Shown here in pieces: positions 1 to 9,790 of a DNA stretch of 64,000 bases. How positions within the stretch are numbered: the stretch's first letter is position 1; each line of letters starts with the position of its first letter. The stretch comes from Achatina immaculata. Its lineage: Eukaryota; Mollusca; Gastropoda; Stylommatophora; Achatinidae. Both the position numbers and the translations under genes were made by a program. The notes beneath the pieces were generated by a model. It had not been told where the DNA came from. It saw only the letters and a list, made by a program, of their open reading frames with translations, and searched no databases. Where the stretch lies: the NCBI GenBank assembly GCA_009760885.1, contig CM019693.1, positions 47,436,751-47,500,750 on the forward strand, in the 5' to 3' direction.

Positions 1-200
1 CCCTGGGAATGTCACATGAAAGTTATTCCTTCTTTCCCTGGGAATGTCACATGAAAGTTATTCCTTCTTTCCCTGGGAATGTCACCTGAAAGTTATTCCT
101 TTCTTCCCTGGGAATGTCACCTGAAAGTTGTTTCTTCCTTCCATGGGGATGTCACCTGAAAGTTCTTCCTTCCTTCCCTGGGAATGTCACCTGAAAGTAC
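1..200. repeat. 35-bp minisatellite, cut by the left window edge
   Basis: About 5.7 copies of a 35-bp unit beginning CCCTGGGAATGTCAC. Copies start at 1 and 36 and differ at a few positions (CATGAAAG versus CCTGAAAG). The array enters from outside the window, so its true length is unknown. Confidence 0.95.
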
Positions 201-345
201 CTGATGTAATATATATATAAACAGCACTAGCTGATACAATATATATAAACTGCAATACCTGATGTATGTATATAAACTGCACTCACTGGTATAAGATGAT
301 AAACTGCACTACCTGGTTTAAGATAGCTCAACTGTACATGTCGAA
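201..345. repeat. Degenerate AT-rich tandem repeat, about 4 copies
   Basis: Diverged copies of a unit of about 30 bp containing TATATAAACTGCACTACCTG. It directly follows the 35-bp array. The short minus-strand open frame over 227-586 has no recognisable domain and I do not call it a gene. Confidence 0.7.
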
Positions 346-629
346 CCTGTAAGCAGATACCTACACTATACTTGGTGCTGTCGCTGAAGAAAGAAACGTA
401 CTGAAAGTTTGGACCTTCCAAATCAATCATCTGAGATGGGTTGACAGAGGTCATGTACATGGTGTGGCTTGATAGATAGCTTCCTCCTAGGTCTCTATGC
501 TGGACTGGGCCTCCAAACAGTTTCTGTTCCGCTGGAGGTACACATTCAAAACAGAATATATGTTCTTTCATCTTCCACAAAAACAAAACAGCTATTTTTT
601 TCCTTACACAAAAAACAATTTATGTGTGA

Positions 630-1020
630 TAAAAGCCACCAGCCACTCATGTTACAGTGTGACAAATTCCACCAGCCACTCAAGCTACAGTACCACAAAT
701 TCCACCAACCAATTATGCTGCATTATCACAAATTCCACCAGCCACTCAAGTTGCTTTATCACAAATTCTACCAGCCACTCAAGTTGATTTATCACAAATT
801 CCACAAACCAATTATGCTGCTGTATCACAAATTCCACCAGCCACTCAAGTTGCTTTATCACAAATTCCACCAGCCACTCAAGTTGCTTTATCACAAATTC
901 CACCAGCCACTCAAGTTGCTTTATCACAAATTCCACCAGCCACTCAAGTTGCTTTATCACAAATTCCACCAGCCACTCAAGTTGCTTTATCACAAATTCC
1001 ACCACCCATTCAAGTTACAG
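630..1020. repeat. 33-bp minisatellite, about 12 copies
   Basis: The unit contains AAATTCCACCAGCCACTCAA followed by GTTGCTTTATCAC. Because 33 is divisible by 3, long frames stay open on both strands (11-residue repeats KFHQPLKLLYH on plus, VEFVIKQLEWL on minus). Both are repeat artefacts. Copies at the right end are more uniform than those at the left. The flanks 346-629 and 1,021-1,250 hold nothing I recognise. Confidence 0.95.
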
Positions 1021-1249
1021 TATGTTCCTACCTCTCAGGATCAAGTCTGCAAGGTTAGGGAGACTAAGAATCTGAAAGAAAGTCACAAATATTTTCAAGA
1101 CAAATTCTCTACAATCCTGAGTCTATTTAGCAAGCTGGGACTAGACAAGATCTTCCAGTCCCGTCTACAACTTTCAAAGACTATTCCTAATTGATTCTCA
1201 CACTTGTAGACTGTTACTGACCAGTAACATTTTTTCAATAACACATCAG

Positions 1250-2183
1250 ACATCATATCATGTATGAAATACTGCTGCATCACAAATGCACACACAATAT
1301 ACATGTATATCACAAATTTATGACTGCACACAGTTTCTACGATATCATGATTATGTACACACCACATATGAGGCATCATCTTATCATGATTTTGTACACA
1401 TCACATATGAAGCATCATCCTATCATGATTATGTACATGCCACATATGAGGCATCATTGTATCATGATTTTGTACACATCATAAATGAATCATTATATCA
1501 TGATTGTGTGGACATCACGTATGAAGCATAATCACATCATGACTATGTACACATCACAAATGAGACATCACGTCATGATTATGTACACACCGCATATAAT
1601 GCATCACCACGACTATGTACACACTACGAATGAGACATCATCACATCATGATGTGCACACCACGTAGAGGCATCATCATGTCATGATTATGCACATACCA
1701 TGTATGAGGCATCATCATGTCATGATTATGTACATACCATGTATGAGGCATCATTATGTCATGATTATGTACACATCACATATGAAGCATCATCCTATCA
1801 TGATTATGTACATGCCACATATGAGGCATCATTGTATCATGATTTTGTACACATCATAAATGAATCATTATATCATGATTGTGTGGACATCACGTATGAA
1901 GCATAATCACATCATGACTATGTACACATCACAAATGAGACATCACGTCATGATTATGTACACACCGCATATAATGCATCACCACGACTATGTACACACT
2001 ACGAATGAGACATCATCACATCATGATGTGCACACCACGTAGAGGCATCATCATGTCATGATTATGCACATACCATGTATGAGGCATCATCATGTCATGA
2101 TTATGTACATACCATGTATGAGGCATCATTATGTCATGATTATGTACACACCATGTATGAGGCATCATCATGTCATGATTATG
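1250..2183. repeat. 39-bp satellite with a 375-bp higher-order duplication
   Basis: Tandem copies of a unit of about 39 bp built on ATCATGATTATGTACACACC and ATATGAGGCATC. A block from about 1,400 to 1,770 recurs 375 bp later almost unchanged: identical 60-residue frames start at 1,485 and 1,860. That is a recent higher-order duplication on top of the basic unit. The same satellite resumes at 8,335, so the LINE mosaic between them interrupts one original array. Confidence 0.95.
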
Positions 2184-3147
2184 TTCTTCTTCAGCTTTCC
2201 CAGCCATTAAGGCTCATTGCTGTAGATAAAGTCTGCCTCCATTCCTCTCTATTCCTAATCTCTTCTCTCCAGTTGCTGATACCAATTTCTTTTATATCCT
2301 GTTCTATGTTGTCTTTCCATCTCTGCCTTGGTCTACCCTTTGGTCTTGTTTCCCTTATCTTTTGTGCATGCATCATTTTCATTTGTCTGTTCTTCTATTC
2401 TTTCTATATGCCCTAGCATAGTCTGTTCAGTTTCAAGACATTTATAATTCATTGGGATTTAAATAAGCTGTTCAGTTCAGTGTTCTTTCTAGCTTTCCAT
2501 TCTCCACTGTTGGTATCCTTTGTGCACCCAAAGATTCTTCTTAGGATCTTGTTCTCAAAGATCTGCAATAGTTGTTCATCTTTCTTTGTTGTACTCCACG
2601 TTTCTGATCCATAGATGACTGCTGGTCTTATTATAGTTTTGTAGATTGTTATTTTGGTGTTTTGGGACAGGATTTTGGATTTTAATAGGTATTGCAAGGC
2701 AAAGTATATTTTACTCCCTATCTATACTCTGATTTTAATTTCCTCGCTTACTATGTTGGTTCTGTTGAAGGTTGTGCCTAGATATTTGTATGTTTCTGCT
2801 TTCCTAATGATCATATATCCAACATTTATATAATCTAGATCATTCTGCTTCTGGTCTCTTGATATCTTCATATATTCCGTCTTATCTTGGTTAATGGTCA
2901 AACCCACTTTTAGTGCCACATCTCTCAGGTGTATGCAAGTATTGATGACTTCTTGCAGTTTCCCCCACCAGGTATATATCATATAGCATATCCTAGTATT
3001 TTAGCTTGTTCTTCTGTACTGCTTTCTTCTTTCACTTTTCTGACTACCTTTTCTAGTACTAGGTTGAATAGTAATGGAGATAATGTATTACCTTGTTTTA
3101 AACCAGTTCTTATATAGAAGGGTTCTGATTTTCTTCCTTTTTATTTT
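2184..3147 (-). pseudogene. LINE family E, C-terminal region and RT fingers/palm, first copy
   Basis: Broken minus-strand coding sequence. Read 5' to 3', from right to left, it shows a motif B-like stretch KQGNTLSPLLFNL, a damaged motif C region, the conserved KVGLTINQDKTEYMKI and YLGTTFNR stretches, then VIYGSETWS and LRRIFG, and at the far end GRPRQRWKDNI, typical of LINE C-terminal domains. Motif C should read YADD; here the two aspartates are lost to a small change around 2,970-2,990 that also shifts frame. The protein would have acted in target-primed reverse transcription; this copy cannot. Confidence 0.8.
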
Positions 3148-3791
3148 CCACTGTTGGTATCCTTTGTGCACCCAAAGATTCTTCTTAGGATCTTGTTCTC
3201 AAAGATCTGCAATAGTTGTTCATCTTTCTTTGTTGTACTCCACGTTTCTGATCCATAGACGACTGCTGGTCTTATTATAGTTTTGTAGATTGTTATTTTG
3301 GTGTTTTGGGACAGGATTTTGGATTTTAATAGGTATTGCAAGGCAAAGTATATTTTATTCCCTATCTATACTCTGATTTTAATTTCCTCGCTTACTATGT
3401 TGGTTCTGTTGAAGGTTGTGCCTAGATATTTGTATGTTTCTGCTTTCCTAATGATCATATATCCAACATTTATATAATCTAGATCATTCTGCTTCTGGTC
3501 TCTTGATATCTTCATATATTCCGTCTTATCTTGGTTAATGGTCAAACCCACTTTTAGTGCCACATCTCTCAGGTGTATGCAAGTATTGATGACTTCTTGC
3601 AGTTTCCCCCACCAGGTATATATCATATAGCATATCCTAGTATTTTAGCTTGTTCTTCTGTACTGCTTTCTTCTTTCACTTTTCTGACTACCTTTTCTAG
3701 TACTAGGTTGAATAGTAACGGAGATAATGTATTACCTTGTTTTAAACCAGTTCTTATATAGAAGGGTTCTGATTTTCTTCCTTTTTATTTT
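3148..3791 (-). repeat. 644-bp tandem duplication of LINE family E
   Basis: Sequence starting with CCACTGTTGGTATCC at 2,504 recurs at 3,148, and corresponding frames are offset by exactly 644 bp (2,722 to 3,366; 2,929 to 3,573). The second copy repeats the thumb region and the same damaged motif C, so the duplication came after that lesion. Both junctions lie at a shared TTATTTT, consistent with short-homology recombination or replication slippage. Confidence 0.9.
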
Positions 3792-4103
3792 ACTGTATTT
3801 ATCCTCCATGCATATTCTGGTCAAAATGATTATTAGGTACCTCAAACTCTTTCCTTCATAATTTTCCTTAAGCTGCTCCTATCTATGCTGTCATAAGCTT
3901 TCTTGAAGTCAATGAAGATATTATGTACTTCTTGTCCATTTTCCGAGTAATTTTCTGCTCTCTGATGTAGACAAAATATTTGGTCTACAGTTGATCTATT
4001 CTTCCTAAAACCTGCTTGATAGTCTCCCAGTATGTTCTTGCTGTATGGTTTTACTCTATTTAAAAGTATAATGGTATTTTGTAGCTTGTTTGTGGTAATG
4101 ATA
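3792..4103 (-). pseudogene. LINE family E, RT motif A region
   Basis: Minus-strand fragment with YQAGFRKNRSTVDQIF, the conserved block before motif A, and then FIDFKKAYDSI, which is RT motif A with its catalytic aspartate. The frame ends in KIMKERV. It is interrupted on its upstream side by the nested repeat-bearing insert at 4,104. Near-identical copies follow at about 5,739-6,000 and 6,965-7,219, in which one residue of the motif reads Y instead of D (YDSIYRSS). Confidence 0.8.
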
Positions 4104-4798
4104 TGGGGGTGAAGACAACCGATAAAGTAATCAGCGACCCACACCTGATATGCCAGCATCAAGGTTAGCGACCCATACCTGATATACCAGCATCAAGGTT
4201 AGCGACCCATACCTAATATGCCAGCATCAAGGTTAGCGACCCATACCTAATATGCCAGCATCAAGGTTAGCGACCCATACCTAATATGCCAGCATCAAGG
4301 TTAGTGACCCATACCTGATATGCCAGCATCAAGGTTAGCGACCCATACCTGATATGCCAGCATCAAGGTTAGCGACCCATACCTAATATGCCAGCATCAA
4401 GGTTAGCAACCCATACCTAATATGCCAGCATCAAGGTTAGCAACCCATACCTGATATGCCAGCATCAAGGTTAGCGACCCATACCTGATATGCCAGCATC
4501 AAGGTTAGCGACCTATACCTAATATGCCAGCATCAAGGTTAGCGACCCACACCTGATATGCCAGCATCAAGGTTAGTGACCCATAGCTGACTAAGACCCT
4601 GTCCCACCTCTCCGTGGTATCCCCAGTAACAGGCATAGTCTGGCATTGCACACCCACTGCTTTTCAGCTGTACTCTGAGATTGAAAAAGTAGCCGCCATA
4701 ATCCGTTTCCATGCCAATATGATGCTGTGCCTCAACATCTCTACAGCAAAGAACAACAGCTCGCAGCTACAGGGAGTTCGTACAAGTACAAGCAAGTA
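4104..4798. mobile_element. Unclassified insert in LINE E, copy 1, with an expanded 34-bp minisatellite
   Basis: Bracketed by a 9-bp direct repeat GTAATGATA at 4,095-4,103 and 4,799-4,807, where the LINE sequence is otherwise continuous, so it behaves as an insertion with a TSD. It starts TGGGGGTGAAGACAACC. I cannot assign it to a known family: there are no terminal inverted repeats, poly(A) tail or protein motif that I recognise. It is 695 bp long against 287 bp in the other two copies; the 408-bp difference is exactly twelve 34-bp units. Confidence 0.75.
4130..4590. repeat. 34-bp minisatellite, 13 copies
   Basis: The unit is GTTAGCGACCCATACC followed by TAATATGCCAGCATCAAG. I count 13 copies, with variants CTAAT/CTGAT and GCGAC/GTGAC/GCAAC. 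The equivalent places in the two paralogous inserts at 6,001 and 7,220 hold a single unit plus a partial one. Confidence 0.95.
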
Positions 4799-4807
4799 GT
4801 AATGATA

Positions 4808-5635
4808 CTCCTCTGTAGTTTTCACACTTGCTCTTATCACTTTTTTAGAATACTTGGATCAGTAATGATTCTCTCCATTCGCTAGGGAGTTTTTCTTGTA
4901 TTAGTGCACATATCTGTTCATGTAGATTTAGACCTCTTTCCTTAATCAACTCTGCAGCACTTCCATCTGAACCAGTTGCTTTGTTATTTCACAGAAGCAC
5001 GATGCTGTAGATGACTTCTTCTAAGTCTGGTTCCTCTATTTCAGGTTCACAAGTCTGTATTTCTTCACATGGTAATGTGCTTATAGTCTCTTCACAGTTT
5101 AGTAGTTTTTCAAAATATTCTTTCCATCTGGTACAGATTTTCTCTTCACTATTTATCATGTTTCAATTACTATCTTCAAGCCCTGCAGAGGTTGTTTATA
5201 CCTTTTCTTTACTGTTTGCAATTCTTTATAGAATTCCCTGCTTTTCTTAATTTGATGCCATGTCTGCATCTTGCTTACCATTGTCTTTCATTTTTTTTTT
5301 GTTTTGATGTATAACTTTTGAGTTTTTTACACTGTGTATGGTACTTCTCCTCATTTGTTCTGCTGATCATGTCATTCAACCACATCTGTCTCCCTGTCCT
5401 TTTCTTTATGACTGTCTCTCTGCAGACTTCATCAAACCAGTTCTTTCTTTTATTTATGGTTTTGACTCCAAGGCATTCTTCCGCTGTGTTCTTTATAATG
5501 ATTTTTATATCTTCCCATCTGTCATCAATGCTTTTATTTTCTTCATTCCCTCTTGTGTTTATCTTTTGGTTTAGCTCATTTCTGAATTTTTCTTTAGTGT
5601 CTTCTCTTTTCAAAGCATCATTTATTTATTATCAT
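4808..5635 (-). pseudogene. LINE family E, region between endonuclease and RT
   Basis: Minus-strand frames with no catalytic motif but of the type found between endonuclease and RT in LINEs: NTAEECLGVKTINKRKNWFD, then a lysine-rich helical stretch (EKYHTQCKKLKSYTSKQKK). The sequence ends near 5,630 in CATCATTTATTTATTATCATG, which at 8,325-8,345 leads into the flanking satellite. That word therefore marks the original 5' edge of the LINE insertion. A copy offset by about 2.7 kb lies at 7,516-8,335. Confidence 0.7.
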
Positions 5636-6859
5636 GTTTTAAACCAGTTCTTATATAGAAGGGTTCTGATTTTCTTCCTTTTTATTTTACTGTATTTATC
5701 CTCCATGCATATTCTGGTCAAAATGATTATTAGGTACCTCAAACTCTTTCCTTCATAATTTTCCTTAAGCTGCTCCTATATATGCTGTCATAAGCTTTCT
5801 TGAAGTCAATGAAGATATTATGTACTTCCTGTCCATTTTCCGAGTAATTTTCTGCTCTCTGACGTGGACAAAATATTTGGTCTACAGTTGATCTATTCTT
5901 CCTAAAACCTGCTTGATAGTCTCCCAGTATGTTCTTGCTGTATGGTTTTACTCTATTTAAAAGTATAATGGTATTTTGTAGCTTGTTTGTGGTAATGATA
6001 TGGGGGTGAAGACAACCGATAAGGTAATCAGCGACCCACACCTGATATGCCAGCATCAGGGTTAGCGACCCATAGCTGACCAAGACCCTGTCCCACCTCT
6101 CCGTGGTATCCCCAGTAACAGGCATAGTCTGGCATTGCACACCCACTGCTTTTTAGCTGTACTCTGAGACTGAAAAAGTAGCCGCCATAATCCGTTTCCA
6201 TGCCAATACGATGCTGTGCCTCAACATCTCTACAGCAAAGAACAACAGCTCGCAGCTACAGGGAGTTCGTACAAGTACAAGCAAGTAGTAATGATACTCC
6301 TCTGTAGTTTTCACACTTGCTCTTATCACTTTTTTAGAATACTTGGATCAGTAATGATTCTCTCCATTCGCTAGGGAGTATTTCTTGTATTAGTGCACAT
6401 ATCTCTTCATATAGATTTAGACCTCCTTCCTTAATCAACTCTGCAGCACTTCCATCTGAACCAGTTGCTTTGTTATTTCACAGAAGCACGATGCTGTAGA
6501 TGACTTCTTCTAAGTCTGGTTCCTCTATTTCAGGTTCACAAGTCTGTATTTCTTCACATGGTAATGTGCTTATAGTCATCTCTCCAACATTTATATAATC
6601 TAGATCATCCTGCCTCTGGTATCCTGATATCTTCATATACTCCGTCTTATCTTGGTTAATGGTCAAACCCACTTTTAGTGCCACATCTCTCAGGTGTATG
6701 CAAGTATTGATGACTTCTTGCAGTTTCCCCCACCAGGTATATATCATATAGCATATCCTAGTATTTTAGCTTGTTCTTCTGTACTGCTTTCTTCTTTCAC
6801 TTTTCTGATTACCTTTTCTAGTACTAGGTTGAATAGTAACGGAGATAATGTATTACCTT
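5636..6859 (-). repeat. LINE family E duplication unit of about 1.22 kb, including insert copy 2
   Basis: Starts with the motif B region at 5,640 (equivalent to 3,737 and 6,864), runs through motif A and the 287-bp insert at 6,001-6,287 (TSD GTAATGATA at 5,992-6,000 and 6,288-6,296), and then at about 6,577 jumps from the pre-RT region straight to the thumb region (KVGLTINQDKTEYMKIS). That internal junction is a deletion absent from the other copies. Confidence 0.8.
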
Positions 6860-8335
6860 GTTTTAAACCAGTTCTTATATAGAAGGGTTCTGATTTTCTT
6901 CCTTTTTATTTTACTGTATTTATCCTCCATGCATATTCTGGTCAAAATGATTATTAGGTACCTCAAACTCTTTCCTTCATAATTTTCCTTAAGCTGCTCC
7001 TATATATGCTGTCATAAGCTTTCTTGAAGTCAATGAAGATATTATGTACTTCCTGTCCATTTTCCGAGTAATTTTCTGCTCTCTGACGTGGACAAAATAT
7101 TTGGTCTACAGTTGATCTATTCTTCCTAAAACCTGCTTGATAGTCTCCCAGTATGTTCTTGCTGTATGGTTTTACTCTATTTAAAAGTATAATGTTGTAG
7201 CTTGTTTGTGGTAATGATATGGGGGTGAAGACAACCGATAAGGTAATCAGCGACCCACACCTGATATGCCAGCATCAGGGTTAGCGACCCATAGCTGACC
7301 AAGACCCTGTCCCACCTCTCCGTGGTATCCCCAGTAACAGGCATAGTCTGGCATTGCACACCCACTGCTTTTTAGCTGTACTCTGAGACTGAAAAAGTAG
7401 CCGCCATAATCCGTTTCCATGCCAATACGATGCTGTGCCTCAACATCTCTACAGCAAAGAACAACAGCTCGCAGCTACAGGGAGTTCGTACAAGTACAAG
7501 CAAGTAGTAATGATACTCCTCTGTAGTTTTCACACTTGCTCTTATCACTTTTTTAGAATACTTGGATCAGTAATGATTCTCTCCATTCGCTAGGGAGTAT
7601 TTCTTGTATTAGTGCACATATCTCTTCATATAGATTTAGACCTCCTTCCTTAATCAGTTCTGTAGCACTTCCATCTGAACCAGTTGCTTTGTTATTTCAC
7701 AGAAGCACGATGCTGTAGATGACTTCTTCTAAGTCTGGTTCCTCTATTTCAGGTTCACAAGTCTGTATTTCTTCACATGGTAATGTGCTTATAGTCTCTT
7801 CACAGTTTAGTAGTTTTTCAAAATATTCTTTCCATCTGGTACAGATTTTCTCTTCACTATTTATCATGTTTCAATTACTATCTTCAAGCCCTGCAGAGGC
7901 TGTTTATACCTTTTCTTTACTGTTTGCAGTTCTTTATAGAATTCCCTGTTTTTCTTAATTTGATGCCATGTCTGCATCTTGCTTACCATTGTCTTTCATT
8001 TTTTTTTTTTTGGATGTATAACTTTTGAGTTTTTTACACTGTGTATGGTACTTCTCCTCATTTGTTCTGCTGATCATGTCATTCAACCACATCTGTCTCC
8101 CTGTCCTTTTCTTTATGACTGTCTCTCTGCAGACTTCATCAAACCAGTTCTTTCTTTTATTTATGGTTTTGACTCCAAGGCATTCTTCCGCTGTGTTCTT
8201 TATAATGATTTTTATATCTTCCCATCTGTCATCAATGCTTTTATTTTCTTCATTCCCTCTTGTGTTTATCTTTTGGTTTAGCTCATTTCTTAATTTTTCT
8301 TTAGTGTCTTCTCTTTTCAAAGCATCATTTATTTA
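6860..8335 (-). repeat. LINE family E, last duplication unit, including insert copy 3
   Basis: Repeats the motif B and A regions, insert copy 3 at 7,220-7,506 (287 bp; TSD GTAATGATA at 7,211-7,219 and 7,507-7,515) and the pre-RT region, ending at the satellite boundary near 8,335. It differs from the previous unit by a 5-bp deletion (AATGTTGTAG versus AATGGTATTTTGTAG), which makes the offset 1,219 to 1,224 bp. Confidence 0.8.
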
Positions 8336-8515
8336 TTATCATGATTTTGTACACATCATAAATGAGGCATAATTATATCATGATTTTGTACGTCCCATAA
8401 ATGAGTCATAATTATATCATGATTATGTACACCCCATAAATGAGGTATAATTATATCATGATTATGTACACACCATAAATGAGGTATAATTATATCATGA
8501 TTATGTACATACCAT
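8336..8515. repeat. 39-bp satellite, continuation
   Basis: Four to five copies of the satellite also seen at 1,250-2,183 (ATCATGATTATGTACACACC, CATAAATGAGGTATAATTAT). It is the right-hand remainder of the array interrupted by LINE E. The next 120 bases hold nothing I recognise. Confidence 0.9.
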
Positions 8516-8644
8516 GAAGATGGGATCAGAGTGCTTATGGACTAATCGTCCAATGTGCAATGAAGATGATCCATCAACTAAGTAAGCTTACATTTAGCTC
8601 TTACGGAAACAAAACAATGGACAAAGTCAAGTCATTTCTATAAA

Positions 8645-9385
8645 GATGACAAGAATATTGTCTACATATGTACAGATACTGTGTAGATTACATGATAAGA
8701 ACATACTCTAGATACCATGTAGATGACACAAGAACATACTCTATATACCATGTAGATAACATGACAAGAACCTACCCTATATATCATGTAGATGACATGA
8801 CAAGAACTTACCCTATATATCATGTAGATGACATGACACGAACATACCCTAGATACCATGTACATAATATGACAGGAACATACCCTAGATACCATGTACA
8901 TAATATGACAGGAAAATACCCTAGATATCATGTAGATAATATGATGGGAACATAACATAGATACCATGCAGATAATATGACAGGAACATACCCTAGATAC
9001 CATGTAGATAATGTCTAGATGACAAGAACATACCCTAGATACTGTGTAGATGACATGAAAAGAATACTCTAGATACTATGTAGATGACATGACAAGAACA
9101 TACCCTAGATACTGTGTAGATGACATGACAAGAACATACCCTAGATACTGTGTAGGTGACATGTTAAGAACATATCATAGATACTGTGTAGGTGACATGT
9201 TAAGAACATACCATAGATACAATGTAGATGACATGACAAGAATACCCTAGATACCATGTAGAAGACATGATAAGAACATACCCTAGATACCATGTAGAAG
9301 ACAAGAACATACCCTAGATACCATGCAGAAGACATGACAAGAAAATACCCTAGATACCATGTAGAAGATAAGAACATACCCTAGC
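8645..9385. repeat. 36-bp minisatellite, about 20 copies
   Basis: The unit contains CATGTAGATGACATGACAAG, then AACATACCCTAGATAC. Variants shortened by a few bases are common. Open frames over it on both strands are repeat artefacts. Confidence 0.95.
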
Positions 9386-9790
9386 AACTTTTACCTTCAC
9401 AGGTTCACCACAAGTAATACCATCATATGCTAGCAACTTTTACCTTCAACAGGTTCACTACAGGTAACAACATCATATGCTAACAACTTTTACCCTAGAC
9501 AGGTAATAACATCATATGCTAGCAACTTTTACCTTCAACATGTTCACCACAGGTAATAACATCATTTGCTAGCAACTTTTACCTTCAACATGTTCACCAT
9601 GGGTAACAACATCATATGCTAGCAACTTGTACCCTAGACAGGTAACAACATCATATGCTAGCAACTTTTACCTTCAACAGGTTCACCGGGTAACAACATC
9701 ATATGCTAGCAACTTGTACCCTAGACAGGTAACAACATCATATGCTAGCAACTTTTACCTTCAACAGGTTCACCACATTAACAACACTTG
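9386..9790. repeat. Compound minisatellite of 36-bp and about 50-bp units
   Basis: Alternates two related units: ATGCTAGCAACTTGTACCC with TAGACAGGTAACAACATCAT, and a longer form containing TTTTACCTTCAACAGGTTCAC. The same units return at 10,695-10,940 as part of the higher-order repeat. Confidence 0.9.

Larger units (their letters stand above)
2184..8335 (-). mobile_element. LINE family E mosaic: a degenerate non-LTR retrotransposon tandemly duplicated in place
   Basis: Minus-strand non-LTR retrotransposon fragments, in both directions flanked by the 39-bp satellite, so the element inserted into that array. Its C-terminal end lies at the left. Pieces from left to right are the C-terminal region, RT thumb region, RT motif A region, a nested 287-bp-type insert, the pre-RT region, and then repeats of these. 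Direct duplications inside include a 644-bp tandem pair, a pair offset by about 1.22 kb, and a pair offset by about 2.7 kb. No reading frame spans the element. The clade is uncertain; it resembles endonuclease-RT LINEs. Confidence 0.85.

Noticed and set aside
630..1020. Long plus-strand frame (469-1,194) with histidine-rich 11-residue repeats
   Set aside because: The frame stays open only because the minisatellite unit is 33 bp; both strands are open and no unique domain exists outside the repeat.
4130..4590. Telomere-like repeat because of GGTTAGCGACCC
   Set aside because: The unit is a 34-bp minisatellite inside an insert in a LINE; it is not a short telomeric repeat and its unexpanded form occurs nearby.
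8645..9385. CRISPR-like array
   Set aside because: The repeats are contiguous with no unique spacers, and the setting is eukaryotic. The same applies to every other array in the window.
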